Below are positions 1 to 12,600 of a stretch of 64,000 bases of DNA, piece by piece. The notes beneath the pieces were generated by a model, which saw only the letters and a list, made by a program, of their open reading frames with translations, was not told the DNA's origin and searched no databases. The position numbers were made by a program, and so were the translations under genes. Position 1 is the first letter of the stretch, and each line of letters starts with the position of its first letter. The DNA comes from Owenia fusiformis (lineage: Eukaryota > Annelida > Polychaeta > Sabellida > Oweniidae): positions 23,871,985 through 23,935,984 of the forward strand of contig CAIIXF020000004.1 of assembly GCA_903813345.2 (NCBI GenBank). The letters are read 5' to 3'.

Positions 1-491
1 TTAAAAGTGCTCAGAATGACGAAAAACGGCATGGTTTTGAAAGAAGTTTTGGCCAGGGGGCTACGGGCCTGACCCTATTTGATTTTCCCCATCATTATGA
101 CTGACTTATGAGAAGTTCTATTGCTTTACAATCTTGCTTTGGTACAGTATGTCCCGATATAACCTCGAAGCACTTAAGTGTATGAGATATGAATATCATC
201 GCCTGAAAATCAAATACAGTATTTTACTTTCGTAGTTAGTAAGGAAAACTAAAATTGTAAATCCCCCGTTGCCACAGTTTTGTTTTTTTGGGGGGGGGCG
301 GTGTGACGTATATACTCTTAATGGGAGAATTCATTTATAAGGTTAACTAAAATAGGATGACGTATTAACGAGTAATGTTACACATAAGTGACAAGTAATT
401 TGCAGAATCAATCACTATTAACAAGTTAGCCAATTGGAAAGTTCGAATTTTCAAACTTTTTTTTTGGGGGGGGGGTGTAAGCGTATATTAC
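1..491. other. Start of DUR3-like intron 5
   Basis: No further DUR3 exon is seen here. A poly-G tract with flank (about 288-345) resembles the exon 5 donor region (about 460-515): both read poly-G, then a gacgtata or gcgtata block, then atgggaga. It looks like a short local duplication that includes the splice donor. The remainder is unassigned AT-rich DNA. Confidence 0.4.
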
Positions 492-657
492 CTGAATGGG
501 AGAACGTATATCTGATAGATGTCGTATACGATGATTGAAGCGACAGCGATGACTTCCGCGGAACCCGTAGACATCACCGCCATGAGGTTGAGCATCAGAA
601 GAACATACTCGCCGGATGACCCTAGTAGTACCTGTGCAACAACTGGCGGAACTAGAC
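492..657 (-). CDS. DUR3-like: DUR3-like exon 5
   Basis: Acceptor TTTTCTTTTAG lies at 658-668 and the donor is TTCAG|GTAATA. The first two bases complete a Gly codon with exon 4, giving DKG-LVPPVVAQVLLG as in DUR3 relatives. The exon then encodes a helix (EYVLLMLNLMAVMSTGSAEV) and the conserved IAVASIIVYDIY motif. It ends in phase 2, so at least one more exon must lie left of position 1. Confidence 0.93.
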
Positions 658-3600
658 CTAAAAGAAAATCAGAATATTTCAAAAAATGGGCACAGATGCA
701 AAGCAACTAAAGATTGTTCATATCACGGAGATGGCCGAAGATGCTTCAATGAACCAATCAAATTCTTTGAAACATCTTCGACTATCTTCGGTTGAGGTGC
801 AAAAAGTTACCTATACGACAATCAGAATATTTCAAATATTTTGAGTTTGAGGAAAAATACGGTAAGAAAAACGTGTTTTACTGTCCATATGGTGAAATCT
901 GTTAAACCATTTTATAATTGTTGAAACAAAATTGCGAATGTTGTGAACTTTATAATGAGGGCTGATAAATAATTAATATTATGAAAACAAAAAAGTTCAA
1001 ATATTGAGTCATCAAATATCAATGTGAAAGGAAAATGAATCATGAATTATTTGAAGGAGGAAAATCATGAATCTCGAAAGAGTATGAATGTAGGACTAAA
1101 TCAATAATTGCGCACAATTTATTTTCAAACGCTCTGCCATTTCCCGTGTTTTGATTGAAAAATTAAGCAAATTTGCAATAAAAAGTAATATAACAGGGCG
1201 TGAAATTAGGCGAGGCAAAAAGACTTGGTAAAAACTAGAACTCTTAAGGAGGTAATTCTACCTCTGAACACCACTACATCATTTCCATAATCTTTACCAG
1301 AAAAACGTCTGAAAATATATTTCTGAAAAATATTGGTGAGTCACTTCGCCTCGCCTGCATGAAACCTGGCTACGCCTATAATATAACGATACTAGGGAGT
1401 TTAAGGTACACGTTTTGAAGAAAACCTTTACTGTACGTGAGTGTGTGATATTTCGACCCCCGGGGATTAATGTCCCGCTCTCAATTCACTCCAAGAACCC
1501 AATTACAATTATTTTCCATATCTTTATACTCAATCGGGCAACTAATATAAATAGTACAAATGGGAGAACTAATCCACAGAGAACCACTCAACATGTTCAC
1601 AAATAAGTGTATCTTAACCTCCCTATAAATGAAAAAACTATCCAGGATATTGATTAGACGCAATCTTTTCAATGTGGTGAAAGAAAATTAGCGATCCTTT
1701 GGAGTAAATGACGTAGATGCGAAGTATATATAACTCCTTATCGATCAGGGCTGGCTTCACAAAATTTCCTGCAAAATGGTTTATGATTGAATTCAGCCAT
1801 TGTATTCGGGACAAGGGCTTATTTAATTGAACAAAGAAATTTTCTTTTTGATCGCAATATTTGCGTGTAATATTTAACTTATTTCAACCGTCAAATTCCT
1901 CCATTTTTGGTACTTCCGGGCCATTTCCGGGTCAGTCAAACGTGGAATCCCCTTTTAAATCCAACCGCCATCTTGGAAAGTGATGGAATATCTCTCGATG
2001 AAAAAGAAAAATGTTACCGTTCTGCCGATATACCCAGACAATTGTGGATTCAACTACACGAAAAGAATGCTAAAATACCCAGGAATGAATTGAAGTAGGT
2101 ATCTTAAGTGTAAGGGGCGTAGGTAATTCTCCAGAGTTGTAATCGTACAGGCAAAAGAATGCGCTCGTTACAGGACTATAGTCCTGGCACGGGATAAGCG
2201 TTAACATCAGTTCAATATCATAATTTTAAACCTTCGGAAATACTATTAAAGTTACTCGATCCAAACTTGTAGAGAATACCCATAAAACTACAGCGAACAT
2301 TAGGAGATTCAGTTCAATGGCAAATGAGGCCTGTTTATAAAATTTGTTTTCGAACGTGCCAATATGAAAGGTTATCTTTGGGAAATCTCCCCCCCCCCCC
2401 CTGATAGAACAGTATAAGGCCGAACGCCAAATACATTGAAATTGCAAACGAGGAACGTTTCGGGTATTACGTTCGCCCTTGTTTTGGGATCGTCTTAGAG
2501 CTTTATGTTTTGCTCAGATTAATTCAGATCTCGGCAGGTCAAAACATAATCTATGCAAAATTTGGAATATACTTTGCTAAAATTGAAACAAGTCTAAGTT
2601 CATCTATATCTTTATACAAATATTTTAACCATTTCAATTCTACAAGGGTCGATCAATATATTTGTGCTACTTTTTCTCACCGGCATTATTTAGTTCTTGA
2701 GTACGGTACTTATGTAGTATACGTGACCATCACTTTATAAAGTTATTAAAACCTTGGCTCTAGTCGTAATATTTTGTCTTTCTATCAAGACTTACATCCG
2801 ACTCCCAGGAAGGATGTCAAAAAGCCCATGATATACTAAATTCTACCAAGTTAATATTGATCTTTCTATTGGTTCACATCATAGAAGTGGACCATGGACT
2901 CAGAGGCGTAGACTAGCGCACAACGAAGGTCTTTTCGTATGTGTTTTTAATACGTTACGAACTGTGACCTCATTTGCCGCCTTACAAATGGATGGAGGTC
3001 ATATACCGCTATATGTTACTCCTTCATGTAAATATATCATTTCGCCGAGAATACAGAATATGGGATACAACACACACCTTGCAACAATGACATCATGAGG
3101 GTTATTTCCGATAAATTATTGAGCAGTTTATCATCTTTTGAAATTAAATATGTACAAAAAGCGAATTTGATTAAGCCGTCAAAGTCCGACATAAAGATTT
3201 TACAGCACGGTAATAGAATTCCTAAAAACCGTTACCCTAGGGTATTCGTTCGACTTCACTTCTTAAAAGAGAGCTTCGTCTTCAGTATAACTAGACTCTG
3301 AGCACAGGGTAAAAACTAAAAACCGTTTATGATATCATCGATATATCAAATCCATTCTGCCAATTTTTTACGTCCAATGATTTTTGACTTATTTTAGTTC
3401 TTTGGTTCTTTAGGACTTCGGTGACAATTTTGGCAAGTTAGAGTAAAGAGCGGGAATCTGGAAATCTTATTTCTTATGTTAGAAAAGTTGAGAGTACGCA
3501 CGTGCGTACTTTGCGTACATGGAGCTTACGCCACTGTTAAACTAAACATACTTTCAAGATCCCTTTCTAATTATTGACTAACTTGCTTTAATCCAGACAA

Positions 3601-6600
3601 CTCATACATAACTTCCAAACAAACTTATCAGATGATGATATCAGACTGATTGGTGCAGTAACATATGGCCACAACGTCGGAGCTTATCTAAAAGGTTGTA
3701 ATAGATTGAGATTATATCTTTTTGCATTAGTTGTTGTTTCAATTTGATTTCAAAAACACGAACCAATAAACCGTTTCGAAATATCCCGTACCATGGATTT
3801 ATTGGGAAAAGACAACACGCTTTGCATTCATTTCTAATTCCATCGCGGCCTCTTCCCCGGCATTCACCTGGAAATTGACAAGTGGACGAGCGTTTCAAAA
3901 AAGATTATTCTCTGAAATAGGCCTATTTCTAAAATGAAATCTTGATTATTAAAGCTTTAATATAACTCAAAATTCACTCATCAAAATTCTCAAAAAATCA
4001 ACCAATTTTATTTAATCGCTTAATTTAAAAATATTCATTTTGCCAAAGTTGGTTTACCTTTAAAGACCAAAACCAGCTTAATTAATAGCTTCACCCTGGG
4101 TTTCTACTCAACAGAAATTTCTAGGCCTTTAAGTCAAGACGTAAATTAAATAGACGGAAAATAAATAAGCTCATTCTCAAATAACATACACTCCCCTAGC
4201 TAAGTGTGGCAACCAGAAATCCCCTTTAGGATCAAATATTATAACTTGTTAATGTTTAGCGATTTAAAAAAATCATCAAAGTCATTTACCTTACTAATAT
4301 AATTGAGACACAAAAGATGTGAACATTGATCCACTCGATTACGCTGGTTACCAAAACGGTTCGTTTTGATAACAAAATGTCGGAACATCGAAGGTACGAT
4401 TTTTCTTTTTTTCCCTTATTTCACACGTTGTAGGCAGAATTCCCACGACAAACGTGTATCAGTATCATATGCTTAAGAAAATGTACATATTAGCGAACTA
4501 ATAGTTCAGAAGACAACAGAATCGTCGATTTAATTACTCACTTAAGTTACATAAACGGCTTTTCGAAAAACGGTTAGATCTGCACTTTTAACCCAAACCG
4601 TTTATGTTACTTAAGTGACGAATTAAATCGACGATTCTGTTGTCTTCTGAGCTATTTTTTCGCAAACATGTACATTTTCTATAACATATGATACTGATAT
4701 ACGTTTGTGAGAGAAAAGGTCGTGGGGATTCTGCCTACAACGCGTGATATAAGGAAAAAATAAAAATCGTACCTTCGACGTTCCGACATTTTGTAATCGA
4801 GTGGATCACCAGTGAGGGTGTGTTAGGCTATCAAATAAAAACTTCCGGTTTCCAAACTCATTAAGGGGGAGTGTACTTGCGGAAATACACGAAACACAAG
4901 TTACCGGTAGAAATTTCATCTTTAATTGATAGATAACGACCGCGGTGGCTAGCGGTTGAGATTAACATATGATGTTATGTTTCTGTTCCAATTCTCAGGT
5001 CAGCTTTATATTTAGATTTCGCCGTCAATAACTGTTTTACAATCCTGATTCTACGGCAGCTGTGTTCTGGTGTGTGCATTCAAATATGGTATCAGGTTAG
5101 ATAGAAGTAGGAATAAATCTACACATCTGAATCCAACTGCCTTTTTATCGATATAAGATTGAGTTTCAAAATATGCCTCGCCCTAGCAGTTCAATGGTCG
5201 ATATTTTAGCTACGATGGCCTCGATCGACCAAATAAAGGCCCTCAGGCCAATATGAAGAACATGTTATTATCTATTTTATTCCTCTTAAAACTTCATGAG
5301 ATAAAAAACGTAAATCTTTTTGCACAAGTTCTATAAAGATTTTGCTTTTTTATAAAGAAATGTAAAGTAATCTATTTTATTAAGGCGTTGCGTGTTGTTC
5401 ATGTGTTTTTACAAGAAAACCCAGGAGATTTTTTTTAATCTTATATCAAATTGAAAGTGCATTCATAAATATGAAATGTTAAGGCCGAGACTGGATTTTG
5501 GATGATCAGATTGCGACTGAAGACGAAGCTCTCTTTTAAGAAGTGAAGTCAAACGAATGCAAAGGGTACGACATTATCGTAAACTCTGGCTTACATTTAA
5601 CCCGACAATTAAATTGTAAGGGTTTTAAGAACCAGTCAGACAAGGTCAGGGGAGTTGAGCAAATTCAGGATATCGGATATCCTTATTCGGTTTATTCAAG
5701 TTGCATAGCGACAAGATTTGAGGGATCATCTCAAAGACTTTCCTTTTAGATTCGTAGATCCGCAATCCACATTATAGACAAGGAAATATCCAAGAATTCA
5801 CAGATGGACCTGTCTATGACGTAAAAATGCCTATAGAAGCCAATAGATGTTCATTTTGGTATCGAAACAGGTTTACCAATGTATCCTTGGGTATTCAGTG
5901 GCGGATCCGGGGGGGGGGGGGGGGGCATGGGGACCATGATTCCCAGATCTGCCCCTGTTGTAAGTAAACAAAAAAATTTAGCACTATCATAAATTCGAAG
6001 CAGTTCGAACTGAACTGGTATTTACATGTAGTATGCTTCATATTTGGCCTTGCAATTGTTTTTTTCCATCAAGCCAGTGTTATGAAACTGACTAGTACTA
6101 CATTTGCACATAGCTAATCAAGGTTTGTCCAATTCCAGCCAATCAGAACAAGCTATTTCATTATAACTGCATTGCATTTTTAGTGCTTTTGCATCTCGTG
6201 CAAAGTTTGAAACGACACTTTTAAGAAATGATAATCAGCCCATAATGCACTGAGACCCGGACTTAGATTCTTTATTCATTACTCGACTGTGTATGGTTAC
6301 ACTACGCCTTGATTGGTCTACACACGTAGGTGACAATACTGATATGCCTAGCGCTGTGTTAACTGTCAACGTATGTTATGAAATAGATAACCAAAATGCT
6401 GCAAATTATGCTAAACAAAGGGATCCTACAGTATTATCAATGCAACGTACCTTTATCAACATCCACTGGAGAAAGTAGAGGTCCGCCTCGTAGAGTCCCC
6501 AAGGCGAGATACGACAGTCCCATCGTGGTGGCGAGAGTAAATGGAATGGCGAACCACGTCAGACCCCCTGCGATGAAACCCCAGACCCCCTGGACGGGTT

Positions 6601-9600
6601 TAGCCGCTACGCTGCTCTGCCAGTAGGACTGATCGCAAAACACGGTCCCGAAATTGCCAATGATGTTGATCACCCCAAACATAGCGCCTCCGGAAGATAA
6701 AAACGTGAGATAGCTGTTTTCTTTGTTACCCTCGGGGCCGACCGTTTGGTTGAGGTACTGATAGATGATATCTACGTTACCGAGAGGATTATTCTCCCGG
6801 CCGCTGGGGTTATAATAGACCTCGATGACGAGCAATATGACCATGCAGAATATAAGCGTCGTGTTGAAGTACGACACGTAAAACGTGGCACCCAGTCCAC
6901 CTATGAGTGTATAGGACCCGAGGACAGCGGCCAATATCATACACGTCAGTTCTAAAGAAAGGTCCTGGACGAGGCTTGTCATGACGGAAGAACCAGCAAG
7001 GAGTAAGGAAATCATCACAACGAGGTTAGTGAGACAAGCGAACACACAGAATACAACATGTGCAGGTTTTCCAAATCGAGCTCTTATGACCTAAAATAGA
7101 AAAGGTATTTTCAGTTAGTATTTCTTTACATGCATATTTTTTCTAAATGTATTTTTTGTAGACATTTATTGTAATATTTGGTATGAGACAAATGGGTGAC
7201 TTTTGGATGAAGTTTGGACATTGTTATGACAAACTAATATTACAGTATATCACAAGAATAACAATAAACACGTATAAAGTATACCTAAACGTTTGTACAA
7301 AAATGAAAATGATACAAATGGGAACGTTTGTTATGAAATGACAAATGACAAATATATCATTAATGAAATGACAAACATACAATCTAACAATGCAGTAGTT
7401 AACGGATGAATAATATAAATTTCATTGTAGAAAAATTGTATATTGTATTATCTTTACAATTGTACAATTGTCAGGTGGAAGACGATCCTAATATATATGA
7501 TCTACAATATGTACATTACGAGGATTTATTCAAAAGTAGCAGGGATTATTTTCGAAATTTACTAAATGTTACACCGATCGGATAAATTTTAGTACCCATT
7601 ACTTTTGGATCAACCCTCGTATATAACCCTTTCATCTCATGCAGTTATCGAAATTATTGATCTTTGTTTATAATGTTTGTCACGTAATGAAACACAATTT
7701 AATTGAATGATGAAAACACGTGGAAAAGTTGCGTCAATAGATTATGCATGTGATCTCGTAGAATATCCAAAATGTGTTTTTCAACGTGATTACCCAGAAT
7801 GATTTTTACAGTAATAATATATAGACACATGCATGTAATCTAGATGGCGCGCTTTATCAATTGGACCCAGAGCAGATTGCGTTTTTTGCAAATAATAGTA
7901 AAGGTGGGGGCTATTTAATTTTTTGAAATAAGATTGTATCACGTTTATCAATATTCTCAAAGTTGTGGCCATTTTGGCGAAGAAACTCTGTCACTAGCTT
8001 TAGTTTGATTGTCGCTCTTGGAAATCAAGGAGTTAACATCAAGTAAATATGGTGCGAAATTGAGCTTTTGGATACACTTTCGTATATGGTTGAATACAAA
8101 TCAGTGAAGGTATTGCTGCGGGTGCTTATCGATCAATGTGTGGAATGAGGAATATAGCGGCTAATAAGGTAGCAATACCGGGTTCCAAGGGAATATTCTC
8201 TCATGTTAATAATCTTAGGAACTGCGGGGCCAACCTCACGATGACTAATCTATTTCTAATATTGGATGGGCTGACGATATAATGAATCGTCCTTGTGATA
8301 CAGCTGTTGATATTAAATTCACCCCCTCCATAAGTTTGGTGACCGAAAATACCCACTGAATGGCTTGTAGTAGCCCGTTTCAGGGAAAACATTCAATGAA
8401 TAGTAAAGGTCCGGAAACGAAAAATTAGCATTTTGACAAAAAAGGCTTTACGATGAGCTCCAAAGGGAGTTATCGGTTGACCAAGTTTATTTTTTGGGGG
8501 GTGTATATTAAGGTACTTGATAAGTAGTACCACCTTGTAACATGTATATAAGCAATCTGCTTTTTTACATTTTTAAATGGCTCACATCACAAATAAGAAA
8601 TACTCTGCTACGCGAGTGGCACCTCTCGCAACAAAATGGAAGATCGCCCAAGAGGGTTCGATGACGATCACTGTATAGAAACGATGAACACTTTATTGAA
8701 AGAATACCCGTGAAAATAATATTTGCCGATGACTTCAAAAGGAGGAATATACATAAATGAACCCATCTCCATGGAGAGACGAACTTATAAAGATTCACCA
8801 GAACATGGAGGTAGGCACATCTTAGTATCCCGGGGTCTTTCTTCCCGTTAGTCTGAGTATTTGTATGATTGTACCGAACGGAACGAGATAACTTCTAAAA
8901 ATGATAAACTGCGACAGGGGCCGATCGCGTAGCAGAGTATTCACACTGTGACAAAAGTCAATTGGTAAATTACTGATGAAAATTACCACTGATCCATCTC
9001 GCATGTTGTAATCTTCCTTTAGGGTCTGAATCCCCCGTTGATCTAGTAAAAGGATTGAATAATACATATGCAGTGAGTAAATTTATATAGCGAGCCATAC
9101 ATGAAAGTATGAAATAACACTGTTGCAGAGACATATATAATGTCTCTGCCTGTAGGCAGCAACCATCCCCCACCCAGCATTTCTAGGCAAAATTCTCCAG
9201 TTATAAGCAATATTCTTCAATTTCTTGTGATATTCAACAGTTGGCTTATGCAAAATTCCTAAACACGGCAAAGTTCTTACTTCTAAAATTGGAATTTGTG
9301 ACCTCCCGCATGAAATTTTTCCAAAAATTCCAGTTCCCATGATGAAAGCTGACTACGGGCAGACATACTCATTTCGACAATTCAGAAAGTTAGTAAATTG
9401 TTCAAAGGAACGATCAATATGTAAAACTACTTGTATCTAAATCTCAGATACGTCATACTCAAACGGATTATCCCTTTACCATCGTCGCTTGTTTATATCA
9501 GGATACATTTACGACCATCGCCTATATAGGTATCTTTCGAACTCGAACGGGAGTTTTTTTCACCGAGCTACTTTCCGGCGTAGAATTTTAGATTGGTATT

Positions 9601-12600
9601 TGACAAAACTAAAACTTTAGATGGGGGAATTGGGGAGTTTTCCCAAAGTTCAGGACGGTTTGCATTGGACCACATAGTATCCACGTGATAGACCCATAAA
9701 AGGCTTATACATGATAATCAAGGTGACAATACAGGAATCCAACTCGATGTTGTCCGCCATTTTGAATGTCATGTGAAAGATCCGTATAAGGCTTCTAGGA
9801 CCATGTAGGGAAAGCAACAAGTAAGGAAAAGCTGATACATTGCATTACCAAATAAATAATGGGAGCTACTAACTTCTTCTAGTTCAAAGAGATTAGAGTA
9901 AAGATGGAAACGAGAAAATTTAAATCGTGACTCCCTACCACGTTCGCCATTTGAAAGATACAGCAAAAAGCCGAACGTGTATTCTGATACATACAAGTGA
10001 TCGCCTGTCAAACAACCAAGACATATCCTACTTTCTCAAGTCAGGAGAAGCCATGGTGCAAAACCTGTGTTTAGTGATCGATCTGAAACTGTAGAATGCA
10101 TGTTAAACAATTTGTTACAATCTTCATTCCCTCAGTTATTAATATAAATTACGCCCATATATATAGTATAGGCTAATAACAGTATTAATAAAAGCTGGTG
10201 TAATTATGTAAGATAGGGATATCTAGTGAAACAAATGTTTAAAATCCAACACCTTTTCGACAGTTGGAATCCCTCGCATCGGTTTATATGATGAAAATGG
10301 TTCTTTCAATATCACCACGGTGTCCAACTCAAACGCTGTTACATGCACGACGGAGCGTTTCATTCACGCGGAAACGCTGTGGAGCGAAATAAAATGGCGG
10401 TTAATGAAGATCCCACTATGACCGTACGTATTGTTTCACTCGTTTCTCTTACATATCATACGTTATGGTGACATACATTATTGTGTACCATTCAATGAAC
10501 TATATCTTATCCATTCTTTCTGTTATTTGCTTGGACAAGGCTCCATAGTGGAGATCGAACGAGTCTGAAGTTGACGAATTGACCACAAATTACGAATTAA
10601 ACTATTATTTATATGAAAACGTCAATCTTTATGTCAAAATAGTAGATCACAAACTCGTATATTCTCATTTGCTAAAATCCCAATCCAAATCCATCACTTG
10701 TTCTCGAGAAATCGTTGTTTTCCTCGAAACTATCTGTCGATTTTGAACACAATTTTAGAAACGCTCTTACCATTTTGTTTTGATATTATATTCAGATTAT
10801 TAGAGAAGAGTTGAGAATCGAATCTTTCACTCAAAAACGTGTTTTAATTGTTAGGCAAATTAAAACTTCCCAATCTGGTGGTGCTACACGCGCAACAAAC
10901 AGACTAAGCCTAAATTAGATGATGTTATGCCTACATGTGTGCTAAAACATAAAAGCTGTTGACAAAAAAAGTTTAAATATCAAATCTTTTGATGCCAAGG
11001 GGTATAATATATCTTTTCTTTCTCTTCCTGAAAAGGAATGTCAAGTTAATTCCTAAACATTATATCTAGACTAGTACCGCAGCGTTTCGAGTGCACTGTG
11101 TTAACCAGATCGCAGCGTTTCTTGAACATGAGAATGTCATCATCTTAAGGACTGGATTTTCGGTCATCAGATCACAATTACGATAATGTATGGTGTGTTA
11201 AAGTTTTGAAATTTGACCAAATTATACTTTCATGCTCTAATCATGACTCAACTAATGTCTCGACAAAAAGGGTTTTAATTAGTAGAATGACAAATATATA
11301 CGTTTATGAATTTTGATAAATATACTGCTTCGTACAGCTCTTCCTAATTGCTTCAAACGTCAACAGCCAGCCAAGTACAACATGGATACCACACCCATCG
11401 AATGGTATACTCGAAATAAGTAACACATACCTCGTATTCCCATTATTTGGGAAATCGTCAGACAACTCATCATTCCCATTTTTCCTACTCCGGAGCGTTT
11501 TTGTTATAAGTTTCAGTAATGAAATGCTCCGTCGTGCATGTAGGAGCGTTTGGGTTGGACACCGTGATCACGTGCTTTAGATCATTTCGTTCAGTTCGTG
11601 TTCATTCGTTGCTATACCAACGAATATTGATTTTGGAAACGATCCAGTGGGAACAACTTCCACGGCAGATGTAATTTGGTTTATATTTTCAAAAGGCCAT
11701 TATTAAAGGCGGAATCATGAATACCATCATCTTCGACTTTGAATGTACTGTCGTGGTTATTATTGATTGAAGTTAGAGCACCTTAGTTGTGAATCAATAT
11801 GCTTAAGATAAAGTTGCATTCAACATATTCGATTGGCGGACCATTTTTTCTCAAATATATTATCCCAGAAAGAACTGTGATATTTTATCAGATACCTTAA
11901 GGATATCAATATAGGTAGAGCAATAAACATATGAATGTAATTTTTTCTAATTAATTATGAAATAAGATCGGAATCATCTTCCATTACATACATGTCACTG
12001 GTTTTATGCAAGGGGCCAACAATTTTGTAGGGCCTCAAAATGAGATTTTTGGGCATAATTTTCCCTTTAAGGGCTTTTTAGGATGATAGGAGTCCAAAAT
12101 GTTTCCCTGACTCAAAATGTCCCCCTCCTTATTAGATTTGATCCGCCAGTGCATGTATGCATATTCTTTCCAAAATAGTCTGGAACTCGGGGCCCAGCGC
12201 TCGAAAGATAGAAAATAGAAAATATAGAAATGACAAGGAATGAAATCAAGCCAAAAAATCACTACATGAACATGTAAAATATGAAAAATATTTTTGTTTT
12301 TGAAATGGTTCTTGCTGGTTATTACGCCTTTATGGTTACTTGTGCCAAAGGCCTACCCGTTGCGATGAATCAAATTTCGAAACATTTCTTGGCAAACTGT
12401 AAACGATAATTATTTCAATCCAACGTATTAATTCAGAACTATGTTAACACATGAATTCACAACCAGACAACAATACAGTAGTAAACCAGGTCATAGTCAA
12501 CCCCTTGGTCAATTTTTTTCAAAATCATGCAACTTTTCACCAATCTCGGCAAGTGGTTTTTGGCCAAAGTTGTAAAATATGTCCCCCTTGAATTTCTTGA

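Larger units (their letters stand above)
658..6450. other. DUR3-like intron 4
   Basis: A 5.8-kb intron. It contains a dispersed-repeat copy (2200-2402), two copies of a short repeat of up to about 78 bp (3234-3311, 5513-5569), a foldback element (4328-4807), and a 17-bp poly-G run near 5909 in a gtggcggatcc context. A palindrome AGTACGCACGTGCGTACT lies near 3493. No other coding sequence was recognised. Confidence 0.6.

Noticed and set aside
6746-6955. Plus-strand frame across the DUR3 region
   Set aside because: Antisense of DUR3 exon 4, whose conserved minus-strand protein explains the sequence.
8565-9340. Overlapping minus-strand frames of 67-85 codons
   Set aside because: No domain, no splice continuity with the DUR3 gene in whose intron they lie, and no consistent frame.
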